A DNA stretch of 64,000 nt from Isosphaeraceae bacterium. GTDB lineage: Bacteria > Planctomycetota > Planctomycetia > Isosphaerales > Isosphaeraceae. The stretch spans positions 1 through 64,000 of the forward strand of contig JANXSX010000086.1 in assembly GCA_025356475.1 (NCBI GenBank), given 5' to 3'. Positions 53,146-62,273 of this stretch are shown here, piece by piece. The notes under the pieces are model-generated. The model worked only from the letters and a program-made list of their open reading frames with translations. It did not search any database and was not told where the DNA came from. Position numbers and translations under genes: made by a program. How positions within the stretch are numbered: the first letter of the stretch is position 1; every line of letters begins with the position of its first letter.

Positions 53146-53514
53146 ATGCCTAGCTTTGGTGGCCTAAGTATTTTTGGAAGTGGGGTGCGGATGACGACTA
53201 CGAGTCTTCCTCGAGCCCAACAAGCCAACACGTTCTTTGGGTTAAGTGGAGTTCAGTTGCTCGATGGTGGATCTCGTGGTCGGACCACTGAGGTCCATGG
53301 TTTTCTAAGTGGTGAAAGTCCTCAATCCTTAGCAGCCGGTGAGAATCAACTACGTCTGATGGGGGATGGGGTGTCCCGTATTCTGGTGGATATGATGGGT
53401 ACAATCTGGTTTAATGTTGTTCTTGAGCGGTATCAACCTAAAGGAAGAATTTGCACGACCCCGAGTGGGGGCTACTTAAGAGCATATCAAGCCCAGTTCT
53501 TTCATTTGAACTAA
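53146..53514 (+). CDS. Hypothetical tail-module protein, 122 residues
   Basis: This beta-rich protein begins MPSFGGLSIFGSGVRMTTTS, and includes LSGVQLLDGGSRGRTTEVHG. Similar short proteins with an FGGxxxFGxGV start occur beside phage baseplate genes. It lies between the tape-measure-position gene and a Fn3-like gene. Confidence 0.55.
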   Translation: MPSFGGLSIFGSGVRMTTTSLPRAQQANTFFGLSGVQLLDGGSRGRTTEVHGFLSGESPQSLAAGENQLRLMGDGVSRILVDMMGTIWFNVVLERYQPKGRICTTPSGGYLRAYQAQFFHLN

Positions 53515-53524
53515 GTAGAGCAGC

Positions 53525-54229
53525 ATGAGCTTTTCATCGTCTTTGATTACGAATGTTCAGGTTCAATGCAAGCGATCAGAACTTACTATCCACTGGTCGT
53601 CGACGGCTGCCGCTGATCGTTGCTTTCAGGTTTATGTAGATCGAGTTCTAAAATGGCAAGGATATAGTCATTATTGCATATTACCGCATTCTTCATCATC
53701 AATCCCGCGAAATACCTGTGTGGAAGTAGGGACCGTTGAGCATTCTGAAGCGTATTCAGATTTTTCTCAACAGCTTATCGGATCCTACGGAACAGGCGAT
53801 CGAATTCAATTATCTTGGTATGGTGGAAGTTATCTCGATCTTAGCTCGTCGGACAGCGTTACTGGATATTCGATCCTCGGCAGTCGCTCGGAAGACGGGT
53901 TAGGCCGAGCGGCAGTACTCGCGGATGTTGCTGCATACCCAGGATCATGGAAAACGGACGGATACGGGATGGGTGGGTATGGTGACGGAGGGTTTGGTCG
54001 ATCAAGTACTTTCTACAGTTGGACGAGTGGTCGATTATCTGCTGGTAGGTGGTACTTTGCTGTCGTTCCTCATAATCTGGCTGGAAATGTGGGGACCGTC
54101 GGTTCGAGTGCTTCATTCAGCATACAAACACCACCATTACCTCTTTCTGTTGACTCCTTGGGTGTAGTGTATTCTGGGCTAGCAACTCGTACCGCCCAAC
54201 TTCATTGGAATCCAAGACCCACATCCTGA
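53525..54229 (+). CDS. Fn3-like tail-module protein
   Basis: The 234-residue protein has two Fn3-like units, VQVQCKRSELTIHWSSTAAA with CFQVYVDRVLKWQGYSHY, and IQLSWYGGSYLDLSSSD through RWYFAVVPHNLAGNVG. A Gly-rich loop (GYGMGGYGDGGFGRS) lies in between. It lacks a signal peptide. It is placed in the baseplate group and may be a surface adhesion part. Confidence 0.55.
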   Translation: MSFSSSLITNVQVQCKRSELTIHWSSTAAADRCFQVYVDRVLKWQGYSHYCILPHSSSSIPRNTCVEVGTVEHSEAYSDFSQQLIGSYGTGDRIQLSWYGGSYLDLSSSDSVTGYSILGSRSEDGLGRAAVLADVAAYPGSWKTDGYGMGGYGDGGFGRSSTFYSWTSGRLSAGRWYFAVVPHNLAGNVGTVGSSASFSIQTPPLPLSVDSLGVVYSGLATRTAQLHWNPRPTS

Positions 54230-54245
54230 GATCACGAGAACTCAA

Positions 54246-54965
54246 TTGGCGAACATATATACTTCCAATCTCCGCATTGCAAAACCCGCTCGAAACGACC
54301 GCGATTGGGATATTCCGATCAATACCGCGTTGGATACGCTTGATGCACAGTCTGCAATCGGGTCTTTGGCTGTGACAAGGCTCGATTCACCAGGTCAATC
54401 GCTGAGCATTCGAGTATGTCCGGGATCCTTTGTTAGGTCTGATGGGACGATTGCTTCGTTTGAGGGAGAACCTTCGACCACACTTCCAGCGGCTGCTAAT
54501 GTGATGGTCTGGCTTGACGATTTGGGAGCGATACATTTTGGGACTGGATTCCCAGTATCATCGCATCTGCGACTTGCACATGTAGTTACAAATGCGAATA
54601 CAATCACTGGTATCACTGACAAGCGAATCTATTCGACTGTAGTTGGACAGCAAGTGTCTTACATGTTGAAGTCGGGCGATATGATGAATGGGACATTTTC
54701 GGTTGTATCACCACTAACGCATCACGCAATTCTAGTAGTTAATGCAACCGACCAGACAATTGGTTTTTTCGGTACCCCGCCAAATGGTCAATCACCCGCT
54801 ATGATGCCGCTTCAATTGGATGCAAATGCGGTCTCGGGAGATGCGATCACGAATTTAGGAGGCAGTTACACACAGGATGCTATCAATGCAAACTTCTCAA
54901 ACGTGTCGACCAGAATCAATGGATTAATTGCTGCGTTGAAGCGAAACGGCTTGATGTTGAACTAG
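54246..54965 (+). CDS. Tail fibre or baseplate wedge-like protein
   Basis: TTG 54246 starts a 239-residue protein that begins MANIYTSNLRIAKPARNDRD, a phage-like start with an N-terminal helix, followed by beta-rich parts. The end, SYTQDAINANFSNVSTRING, is a common fibre C-terminal helix. It stops one base before the next gene's TTG. Confidence 0.6.
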   Translation: MANIYTSNLRIAKPARNDRDWDIPINTALDTLDAQSAIGSLAVTRLDSPGQSLSIRVCPGSFVRSDGTIASFEGEPSTTLPAAANVMVWLDDLGAIHFGTGFPVSSHLRLAHVVTNANTITGITDKRIYSTVVGQQVSYMLKSGDMMNGTFSVVSPLTHHAILVVNATDQTIGFFGTPPNGQSPAMMPLQLDANAVSGDAITNLGGSYTQDAINANFSNVSTRINGLIAALKRNGLMLN

Positions 54966-57056
54966 TTGAGTATCTTCATGCCATCCTATGCATCGATAGA
55001 GTCCGTCGAATCACATTTAGATTCCTTTGCTGCTGGGGTCGGGGTCTTCAGATATCATCCCGGATCAGGATCTATCTACGAATTCCTTCCAAATATCAGG
55101 ATCTTAGAGATCGTACATAGAGAGGGGCCTGAACCTGGTCTTGCCAGGTTCAGCTACGTCTTTGATGGAGGAGGTCGCGAGACTGATCCCTGGCTGTTCC
55201 AGCAAGTTCTTTCGTTCGACTCGCCACTCCCCGGTGTTATTCAGAACGATGAACGTCTAGTTGTTCTAGAGCTTGATTCCACATCGAATTTGCAAGTATT
55301 GTTCGACGGATTCGCTCAGGTTCCAGAACTGCGATATGGTCCTAACCGGGAATGCGTTGAATTCGTGGCTCATGGTGTTTCTATCAGAGCTTGGGATCGA
55401 CCAGTTTCTGGTTGCATCATGCGGAATTCCGACGACGCAGTTCATGGACGCGAAGTAACGACTGATCTCTTTACAAGATTTAACCCAAGTAATGTTCCCA
55501 ACGCCACGGCCGAAGGTTACGATGCCGCAGATCAATATGGGAATCACTATCCTGTATTTCTCGATCCTTTGACGATCCGCAAGCCTGATGTGCGCCGCCA
55601 TTGGAACCTATCGATGGCCGTTAAGTACTTGATATTTACTAATAATGGCGATGAGTCCTATGTAAGAAATCCGGATCCTCTTCTTCTGGACACCATCTTT
55701 ACGGAGAGCAGTCCTGGGATCCAATCTGACGAAAACCTGATTATTCCGGATTACTGTGCTACCGGAAGACCCTGGCCGATGGCTCTCCATGAGCTGTTGA
55801 AGCCCCATGGATTCGGAATGGGATTTAGTCTCAATACGAATGAGAATGGAGAGCCGACAACGAGACTACGGGTTTTTCGGGTTGAAGGTTGGTCTCAAGG
55901 GATCGAGAAGGATCTGTTCTTGCAGAGCTACGGCGAGGCTCTCAATCCCAGTGCCAGCAATCTCATGGCCACAAATATTGAACGCAATACATCCCATATT
56001 ATTAACTCTTACATCTTGGACACGGCACTTACACGTTATGAAGCAAGCTTTATCCTCTCACCAGGGTTCGAGATCCTACCACTCGATTCTTCGAGCCTCG
56101 CTCAACTCGATAGGTTTAGTCTAAATTCAGGATCTACACTCTTAGCAGATGCAGATAAGTATCGCTTATATATTTTCGATGAAACTGGAGATGGACACTG
56201 GAACTTCGCACTGAACGCGCTAGAATATAAAGCTAGCCTCCTTAATGATTTGTTCGGAAGTGATATAGGTGAATCGACTAGTACTGTTAGACGACGACGA
56301 ATTCCGTTTCCAGAACTCTTGACTCTCGATGCAGCGAGTCGACCTCTCAAAGCCCAGCTCTCAGTTTCCACTGACTATGCTGGCTCCGAACCAGGAATCT
56401 GGGACGGAACCGGGACTTGGCAGATCGTACTTGGTGGGTATGAGCTTCTGCGAGATCGATTGGGAGTATGGGTGAATGTTGCAAATCCAAACGGATGGAA
56501 CATTGGTGCATCGAAGGATTCGTCGGCCCCATACCCCGCCGGTGTTGTCCGTAGCGTTGAAGCACTCTCTAAGGTTGGTGCTACCCAATTCACACTTAGA
56601 TTGACTTGCGTCATTGAGGGAGATCACGGGATCCCCACCCTTGCTGATCGGCGAGGATCAAGTCCCACGGTTTTCACAAGACAGGGGAGGATAGATGCGA
56701 GATCTCGGTATCTCAAGTCGGTGAAGAGTGCAAAAAGCGAATTCAATATGAGTTCGTCTATCGTTGTCATCCGTGATGATGAATCAGACGCTCGCACCGA
56801 AGTGCGGACAAGACAAATTACGACGGAATGCGGAATTGTCTCAGGAACCGTAGTCGTACCTTACTTTACTTTGGCATATGAAATTGGGGATAGAATCCGA
56901 TCAATCCAAGGAAGGAATCTCAGCCTGCGAACTAACGCTGGCGCTCCTAGTATTGAGAGTGAAGTCTACCCAACGGTCATCGGTCGTATCTGGGACTTTA
57001 ATGGGCGACAGTCTACAGTCCTCCAATTATCGGATCTGAAGGGAGCGGCTTCGTGA
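54966..57056 (+). CDS. Large baseplate hub-like protein
   Basis: The 696-residue protein starts at TTG 54966. It has a beta-rich N-terminal part (NIRILEIVHREGPEPGLARF, LEPDLDSTSNLQVLF-like LVVLELDSTSNLQVLFDGF) recalling hub proteins that cap the tail tube, a helical middle and a C-terminal beta part. Baseplate hub is the best guess from context. The next gene overlaps by four bases. Confidence 0.55.
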   Translation: MSIFMPSYASIESVESHLDSFAAGVGVFRYHPGSGSIYEFLPNIRILEIVHREGPEPGLARFSYVFDGGGRETDPWLFQQVLSFDSPLPGVIQNDERLVVLELDSTSNLQVLFDGFAQVPELRYGPNRECVEFVAHGVSIRAWDRPVSGCIMRNSDDAVHGREVTTDLFTRFNPSNVPNATAEGYDAADQYGNHYPVFLDPLTIRKPDVRRHWNLSMAVKYLIFTNNGDESYVRNPDPLLLDTIFTESSPGIQSDENLIIPDYCATGRPWPMALHELLKPHGFGMGFSLNTNENGEPTTRLRVFRVEGWSQGIEKDLFLQSYGEALNPSASNLMATNIERNTSHIINSYILDTALTRYEASFILSPGFEILPLDSSSLAQLDRFSLNSGSTLLADADKYRLYIFDETGDGHWNFALNALEYKASLLNDLFGSDIGESTSTVRRRRIPFPELLTLDAASRPLKAQLSVSTDYAGSEPGIWDGTGTWQIVLGGYELLRDRLGVWVNVANPNGWNIGASKDSSAPYPAGVVRSVEALSKVGATQFTLRLTCVIEGDHGIPTLADRRGSSPTVFTRQGRIDARSRYLKSVKSAKSEFNMSSSIVVIRDDESDARTEVRTRQITTECGIVSGTVVVPYFTLAYEIGDRIRSIQGRNLSLRTNAGAPSIESEVYPTVIGRIWDFNGRQSTVLQLSDLKGAAS

Positions 57057-57385
57057 ATTATTCTGATAGGATCTTAGGGCTGATAAATGAAGAAGCCGAC
57101 TTAGGTAAGAAGGTAACACGAACAAGTCCCAATCCGTCGCCAGCATCTCCAACTCTTGTAGTTCGAACCAAGACCCTTTCATCCTATCCTAGAAATCCCG
57201 GTTCATTTTTCGCTTGTGAGCATATGAGTGTTTTTGGGAATGAAATCGAAGGCATGAGCGGCTCATTGACAAGTTGTGGATCTACCCTTTTTGCGTTGAA
57301 CTTAGGGTCTGCAGTTCCAGCGAGTGGGACAGTATTGCTAGTTGCATTCGTAGAGAATCGTTGGGTGTTTCGCCATGACGGATAG
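57053..57385 (+). CDS. Small tail-module protein, paralogue of the next gene
   Basis: GTG 57053 overlaps the hub-like gene (GTGA). The 110-residue product has a beta barrel-like part ending LLVAFVENRWVFRHDG. The next protein has LLCFFVENRWVTQTTG, so both share this domain. A spike or OB-fold tail-tip role is possible but unproven. Confidence 0.55.
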   Translation: MNYSDRILGLINEEADLGKKVTRTSPNPSPASPTLVVRTKTLSSYPRNPGSFFACEHMSVFGNEIEGMSGSLTSCGSTLFALNLGSAVPASGTVLLVAFVENRWVFRHDG

Positions 57386-58127
57386 CCTATTCGAGCAATT
57401 CCGGCTAATTCATCGTGAAATCGATCGAATTAGTATCAGCAAGACTGCACTTTCGCAATCACCTATCTTGATAGGACGAGTATTCTCGTCATCATTAATC
57501 AGGCCCATTCCCGGCAAGTATTTGACAGTTCATCCGGTCGAAGTCCTAGGTACAGAGTCCGAAGGCTCTCCGGGTGTCTTCTCAGTTGACGTCGCCACGA
57601 GCATCGAAGTCTTTCTAGCGGGTAGTAAGAGTCCTGAATTCGGCGATAATCTCTTATGCTTCTTTGTGGAGAATCGTTGGGTCACTCAGACAACTGGCTC
57701 TGCTCATTTACCGATTCGAGTCCCAACGGCTTTCTGTCCATGTAACACTACACCTGCGTTTCTGGTCATGACGTCGGTTGAACCAAGTTGTATGAACGGG
57801 ATACTTGTCTCTGATTCGCTTCAATTTGGCGCTACTCCTGATGTGTTCACTCCACTCCATCTGGGATCGTCTTGCTATCTTGGGGTTGGGGTTCATACCG
57901 ATCCTGACTCACTTGACCAGTTTCGGTATCATTTTGCGTGTCAACCGGGATTTTATACTCTATCTCGTGTATTTGAGGTATCGATATACGGTAGTCCTTA
58001 TCGAGACATCGTGAGATATAGTTGGCCAATGCCGTTGCCAGGAAATTCATGTCTGCCCTTCCTACTAACCAACGGCTTTGTTTTCCGTGGTGGCGACGCC
58101 ACCTGCAAGGTGATCATTAGCGAATGA
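57375..58127 (+). CDS. Tail-module protein with shared VENRWV domain
   Basis: This 250-residue protein overlaps the upstream gene by 11 bases. Residues 25-105 match the small protein upstream around FFVENRWVTQ, and a second, beta-rich half (SCYLGVGVHTDPDSLDQFRY) follows, ending with FVFRGGDATC. It is probably a tail-tip or adhesion part. It overlaps the next gene by four bases (ATGA). Confidence 0.5.
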   Translation: MTDSLFEQFRLIHREIDRISISKTALSQSPILIGRVFSSSLIRPIPGKYLTVHPVEVLGTESEGSPGVFSVDVATSIEVFLAGSKSPEFGDNLLCFFVENRWVTQTTGSAHLPIRVPTAFCPCNTTPAFLVMTSVEPSCMNGILVSDSLQFGATPDVFTPLHLGSSCYLGVGVHTDPDSLDQFRYHFACQPGFYTLSRVFEVSIYGSPYRDIVRYSWPMPLPGNSCLPFLLTNGFVFRGGDATCKVIISE

Positions 58128-58426
58128 GATGTTTAGGTTGTCCCGTAGTGGATTCTCATTGTCCAGGCGAATTTGCATCACGCATTTGTTGGTTGGCACA
58201 GACGCGTCCAGACTATCATCAGTACTTGGGTTCTCCGTCAAGTATTGGTTTAACGGACCTGCTCCAGAAAGTAGCGGGTTGTCCCAATCGTGGGTCGATT
58301 CTCGTTCACAGTCTTCAGTTTGAGTGTGGATGTCTAGAATTAACAGAATGCTGTAAGGGTAGGGGGCAAGTCCCCGGTAGGGTCACACTAAATGATTGCA
58401 TTGTTTGTGTACGGGGAGCAGAGTGA
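58124..58426 (+). CDS. Small cysteine-rich protein
   Basis: This 100-residue protein has about twelve cysteines, including RCLGCP, HCPGEFASRICWLAQTRP, and ECGCLELTECCKGRG. Such spacing suggests bound metal or disulfides; no known phage family was recalled. It is the last gene of the cluster and its overlap with the previous gene suggests it belongs to it. Confidence 0.5.
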   Translation: MRCLGCPVVDSHCPGEFASRICWLAQTRPDYHQYLGSPSSIGLTDLLQKVAGCPNRGSILVHSLQFECGCLELTECCKGRGQVPGRVTLNDCIVCVRGAE

Positions 58427-58636
58427 CCGAAAGTCGTTGATGATGGCTTGGTCGGCTGACTCGAACTGAATTGTTCCATACTTGTTGATTTATATTTTGT
58501 GGAGGCATCATGCCATGTCGTCGCAAAAGATCGCTACTAGCTAATGAGGAAAGCGCCTGCGTTTGAGTGGTCGAGCCTCGACCGCCACCAAGAGCTGCGG
58601 TACATCCTCCGATCCACAACTTTGGGGAGAACGACC

Positions 58637-59293
58637 ATGAAGCACTTCCGCGTTGCTGCGACGGCCTTGGGGCTAATAGCTCTAATGACCCTTCCAGCTT
58701 TGGCACAGCGAGCTGGTGGCGGTGGGGGCATGATGGGCGGTCCAGCCGCTCTGCTGTCGAACAAGGGCGTTCAGAAGGAATTGAAGCTTGATGACAGCCA
58801 GGTGACAAAAGTCACCAAGATTGCGGACGACATGCGCACGAAGCAGCGTGAGGCCATGCAAGCATTAGGTGACTTGAGCCCAGAAGAACGGCGTGAGAAG
58901 GGCATGGCACTTAACCGCTCGATGAGCTCCGATACCAACAAGGCACTTATCGAGATCTTCAAGCCCGATCAGACCAAGCGATACCATCAGATTCGCCGTC
59001 AAGTTGGTGGGGCTGATACCTTCTCTGATCCCTCCGTTGCTTCAGAACTCAAATTGACCGACGACCAGAAGACTAAGATCAAGGACCTTCTGAGCAGCCA
59101 GCAGGCTCAAATGCGTGAGATCTTCGCGACGATCCAGGATGATCGCGAAGGTGCCATGAAGAAGATGGCCGAGATGCGGAAAGAGATCAAAGACAAGATT
59201 GTGGCCTTGATGAGCGCCGATCAGAAGAAGACCTGGGAGATATTGCTAGGCGAGCCGTTCGACTACGTCGCGACTCCTCCTCCGGGTCGTTGA
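58637..59293 (+). CDS. Spy/CpxP-like periplasmic protein
   Basis: ATG 58637 has GGGGAGA upstream. The 218-residue product has a signal peptide ending near ALAQR, a Gly/Met-rich patch (GGGGGMMGG), and a helical body with LxxDQ-type repeats (LKLDDSQVTKVTKIADDMRT, LKLTDDQKTKIKDLLSSQQA), as in Spy/CpxP chaperones. Such proteins bind unfolded or metal-exposed envelope proteins. A strong hairpin follows the gene. Confidence 0.75.
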   Translation: MKHFRVAATALGLIALMTLPALAQRAGGGGGMMGGPAALLSNKGVQKELKLDDSQVTKVTKIADDMRTKQREAMQALGDLSPEERREKGMALNRSMSSDTNKALIEIFKPDQTKRYHQIRRQVGGADTFSDPSVASELKLTDDQKTKIKDLLSSQQAQMREIFATIQDDREGAMKKMAEMRKEIKDKIVALMSADQKKTWEILLGEPFDYVATPPPGR

Positions 59294-59332
59294 TTGACCG
59301 AGGATTCCTAAACGTTTTCTGATCAAACATTT

Positions 59333-59372
59333 GCAAGGCTGGTATTCGCGATGTTGCGAATACCAGCCTTGC
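59333..59372 (+). terminator. 17-bp perfect hairpin, likely terminator
   Basis: Bases 59333-59349 (GCAAGGCTGGTATTCGC) pair without mismatch with 59356-59372 around GATGTT. It lies 40 bases after the Spy-like gene and is followed by TCTCGTTTG, a modest T-run. Another role, such as an RNA processing or protein-binding site, is not excluded. Confidence 0.7.
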
Positions 59373-59492
59373 TCTCGTTTGCCCATGACCAAGCTTTGCA
59401 CAAGTTGGGTTCTGGCAACAAACTTGCTCTAGCTTTCAACTGACGTAGATTCGGTACCGAAAGCTCGCAAGTTTGTCGCAGAGGGAGCTGGC

Positions 59493-59972
59493 GTGCGGCT
59501 AGCGTTACAGACTGATTTCGCCCTTCGAACGTTACTCTATCTGGCGACAAGGCCAGGTCGCTCGACCGTTGCTGAAATCGCCGGGTTCTATAACATCTCT
59601 GCCCATCACTTAGGCAAGGTTGCTCATCAGCTCGGGAAACTCGGCCTGGCTAGGAACTTGCGCGGACCAGGAGGGGGACTCGAACTGGGTCGGCCCGCTG
59701 CTTTCATTAAAGTGGGGGAGGTGATCCGGGCGTTCGAGGGGATTACCCACATGCTCGAATGCATTAGTACTCCTGGTATTTGTGTGATTCAGCCAGGTTG
59801 CTCGCTCAGGGGCGTTTTGGCCGAGGCAGAGCGTCGCCAGATGTCCTACCTGGACGAGATCACAATCGCCTCACTGGTGCCTGCATCTGGTGATCTCGTC
59901 ACGATTACAGTTGACTTCGTAGTTCAGGAGCAGCGGGAATCTGTGATGGACCCCACAGCCGAGCTGTCGTAA
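59493..59972 (+). CDS. Rrf2-family transcription regulator, likely Fe-S
   Basis: GTG 59493 has AGGGAG seven bases upstream. The 159-residue protein begins MRLALQTDFALRTLLYLATR, with the winged helix STVAEIAGFYNISAHHL. Cysteines at 90, 97 and 103 match the cluster spacing of NsrR/IscR-type regulators, so an iron-sulfur cluster sensing nitric oxide or redox state is likely. Its targets are unknown; the downstream membrane gene may be one. Confidence 0.88.
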   Translation: MRLALQTDFALRTLLYLATRPGRSTVAEIAGFYNISAHHLGKVAHQLGKLGLARNLRGPGGGLELGRPAAFIKVGEVIRAFEGITHMLECISTPGICVIQPGCSLRGVLAEAERRQMSYLDEITIASLVPASGDLVTITVDFVVQEQRESVMDPTAELS

Positions 59973-60027
59973 ACTTGCCTATATCAATTGACTAGATCGC
60001 TTGGCTGATCAAGAGGAGCCGCCACGG

Positions 60028-62262
60028 ATGACCGGCTTGGACCTCGAAGCGTTCCTCAAATTACATCGGGCCGACTGGGGCGCTTGGCTCAGTCTGGGCG
60101 CTATCGTCGGGGTTCTCGCCCTCATGGCTTGGACGAGTTTTGGTCGGCGAAGGGTCCTTCGCAAGTGCCTGGTTCTCTCAGTCGCGGCCCATGTTGGCCT
60201 TATCGCGTACGGGGGAGCACTCCCGGTTGTGGGTCAAGCCCTCAGCGGTCGCCCCGAGAGCTTGCTCCAGCCCTCGACCCCAATTCGGGTTATCGTAACT
60301 GCTTCCGACTCCGCCGACGGTTCTGCCCAGGGGAGTGATTCCGGGCGCAAGTCAAAACGACGAGAGGACTTCGACCGACCTTCCGAAGCGGTTGCACTCG
60401 GTGACCCTTCAATGTTGGATAGTGTCCGACCGAGCGCACGCATTCCGTTGGTAGACGATCGCCAGCCCCAAGTGCTCGCGACATCGACGATCACGCCCAA
60501 GCTTACTGTCACCGGCCCTTCCGAGCCGACCGCGCCGGCCCCTTCAGCTCCGGTTGAGCCCTCTCCCACATCGATCGTCTCATCCGACCTGAACGAACTT
60601 CTGCCCGCACCCGCACCTCGAGCTGCGGCCCCGACCGAGAATGGTTCAGGACTATTGGGGGACAGAAATCTCAGTACCAGAGTCCGAGATGGGTCCTCGT
60701 CGACGATAAAGCCTGTTGCTCAGGCAAAGAGATCCTTGGTTGCGATTGGGCCTGCTGTGGCTCCAATTACTCCGCTACCTGGAACCTTCTCTCCGCCCAG
60801 TCCTAGGACGACCTTGGCTGACCAAGTCGTGGACCCCCCCCCTGGCATCGAGAATCCCAGCTTCCCCTCACCTGCCGAGTCGCCCACGCTTACTGCTACT
60901 GAACCCGAAGTTGATCCCGCTATTCCGGAGTTCGACCTCCGGAGACAAACTCGACCAGGACGTTCGAGTACGGAACTCACCGTATCCAAGCCTGCCAATA
61001 CTCCGCTCCCGACCTTGGCGAGTGCGACCCCATCCACAAACCCGGGGCTTGGAATGGGCACCCAACGGGGAGTTCCAAACGGATTCCTACCGATCGAGAT
61101 TCCGAAGATCTACAAGTCGAGGCTCGATCCTAAACGTTCGGAACTCGCCCAGAAAGCGGGGGCTTCACTTGCAAGTGAACAGTCGGTCGAGCGGGCTCTT
61201 GAATGGCTCAAACGTCATCAGGATGCCGATGGTCGTTGGGATGGTGGTACCGCGAAATACGATGATGGTCGCGTTGTAGCTCGCGACGACAACTTCACGA
61301 CCCATTGCCCTCCCGGCGACATCTGTGCGGGGGAATGCCTCTACCATGACGCCGACACGGCTCTGACCGCCTTATCGCTTCTGGCGTACCTCGGGGCTGG
61401 GTATACCCACACCGATGGCGGCAAATACTCGGAGACCGTCAGCAGCGGATTGAGCTTCTTAGTCAAGTCGCAGAAAGCCGATGGCGATCTCCGAGGTCAG
61501 AGCACCGCCGTTGGCATGTATTGTCACGCGATGGCATCACTCGCCCTCTCGGAAGCGTATGCATTGACAGGTGATGTGAAACTGCGTTCTCCTGTCGAGC
61601 GTGCAATCGCGTTTCTTGTTCGCGGCCAAGCGGCTGACGGCATGGCCTGGCGTTATGCCCCGCGTGCCTCTTCCGGTGATACGAGCCTCCTCGGTTGGGT
61701 GATCCTTGTCATCAAATCCGCTGGGGAGGTTGGCATCCCAGTTCCCGCCACAACGCGATCGGGTGCGATGAAATGGCTGAAAATGGTCGCGGATGGCACC
61801 CACGGCGGGCTTGCCAAGTATCAACCCAATAAGCCGGTGACTCCGACGATGACCGCAGAAGCCTGGGTCTGCCGTCAGTTCCTGGGGATCGGCGGCCCTG
61901 GTCCAGCAAGCAGCGAGGCCGCTGACTATCTGATCAAGCACAGCCCCAATATCGATACCTATAATCTCTATTACTGGTACTACGGCACGTTGGCCTTATT
62001 CCAGCACGGAGGACCAACCTGGGAAGCCTGGAATCGGCAGGTGCGCGACCAACTCGTCAAGCGACAGCGAGCGAGTGGGCATGCCCTCGGAAGTTGGGAC
62101 CCCGACCAGACCGAGTATGGAGTGCTCGGCGGTCGGATCTACTCAACGGCAGTCGCTACCCTTACGTTGGAAGTCTATTATCGATACCTTCGTCTCTACG
62201 ACCTTCCCACGCCTCCGACACCTACGACCGATCCCGCTACACGACGCGCCGCCGGCAAATGA
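60028..62262 (+). CDS. Membrane protein with alpha/alpha-toroid domain
   Basis: ATG 60028 has GAGGAG nine bases upstream, better than TTG 60001. The 744-residue product has two N-terminal membrane helices (IVGVLALMAWTSF; VLSVAAHVGLIAYG), a 260-residue Pro/Ser/Thr-rich linker, and a C-terminal toroid of prenyltransferase/squalene-cyclase type from about 380, with repeats starting VERALEWLKRHQDADGRWDG and later AIAFLVRGQAADGMAWRYAP. A Cys-rich loop THCPPGDICAGECLYHDADT lies in it. Such proteins are common in planctomycetes; no enzyme activity is shown. Confidence 0.8.
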   Translation: MTGLDLEAFLKLHRADWGAWLSLGAIVGVLALMAWTSFGRRRVLRKCLVLSVAAHVGLIAYGGALPVVGQALSGRPESLLQPSTPIRVIVTASDSADGSAQGSDSGRKSKRREDFDRPSEAVALGDPSMLDSVRPSARIPLVDDRQPQVLATSTITPKLTVTGPSEPTAPAPSAPVEPSPTSIVSSDLNELLPAPAPRAAAPTENGSGLLGDRNLSTRVRDGSSSTIKPVAQAKRSLVAIGPAVAPITPLPGTFSPPSPRTTLADQVVDPPPGIENPSFPSPAESPTLTATEPEVDPAIPEFDLRRQTRPGRSSTELTVSKPANTPLPTLASATPSTNPGLGMGTQRGVPNGFLPIEIPKIYKSRLDPKRSELAQKAGASLASEQSVERALEWLKRHQDADGRWDGGTAKYDDGRVVARDDNFTTHCPPGDICAGECLYHDADTALTALSLLAYLGAGYTHTDGGKYSETVSSGLSFLVKSQKADGDLRGQSTAVGMYCHAMASLALSEAYALTGDVKLRSPVERAIAFLVRGQAADGMAWRYAPRASSGDTSLLGWVILVIKSAGEVGIPVPATTRSGAMKWLKMVADGTHGGLAKYQPNKPVTPTMTAEAWVCRQFLGIGGPGPASSEAADYLIKHSPNIDTYNLYYWYYGTLALFQHGGPTWEAWNRQVRDQLVKRQRASGHALGSWDPDQTEYGVLGGRIYSTAVATLTLEVYYRYLRLYDLPTPPTPTTDPATRRAAGK

Positions 62263-62273
62263 CCGCATAGGCT

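Larger units (their letters stand above)
33721..58426 (+). mobile_element. Tailed-phage structural cluster (prophage remnant or GTA-like)
   Basis: About 24.7 kb of rightward genes read as terminase, portal, scaffold, capsid, connectors, fibres, tail terminator, tail tube, chaperones, short tape-measure-position gene and baseplate. The region is more AT-rich than its flanks. No integrase, excisionase, repressor, replication, or clear lysis gene is visible, nor an attachment repeat or tRNA at either edge. So it may be a defective prophage, an unrecognisable one, or a gene-transfer-agent-like particle. The terminase keeps its catalytic residues. Confidence 0.8.
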
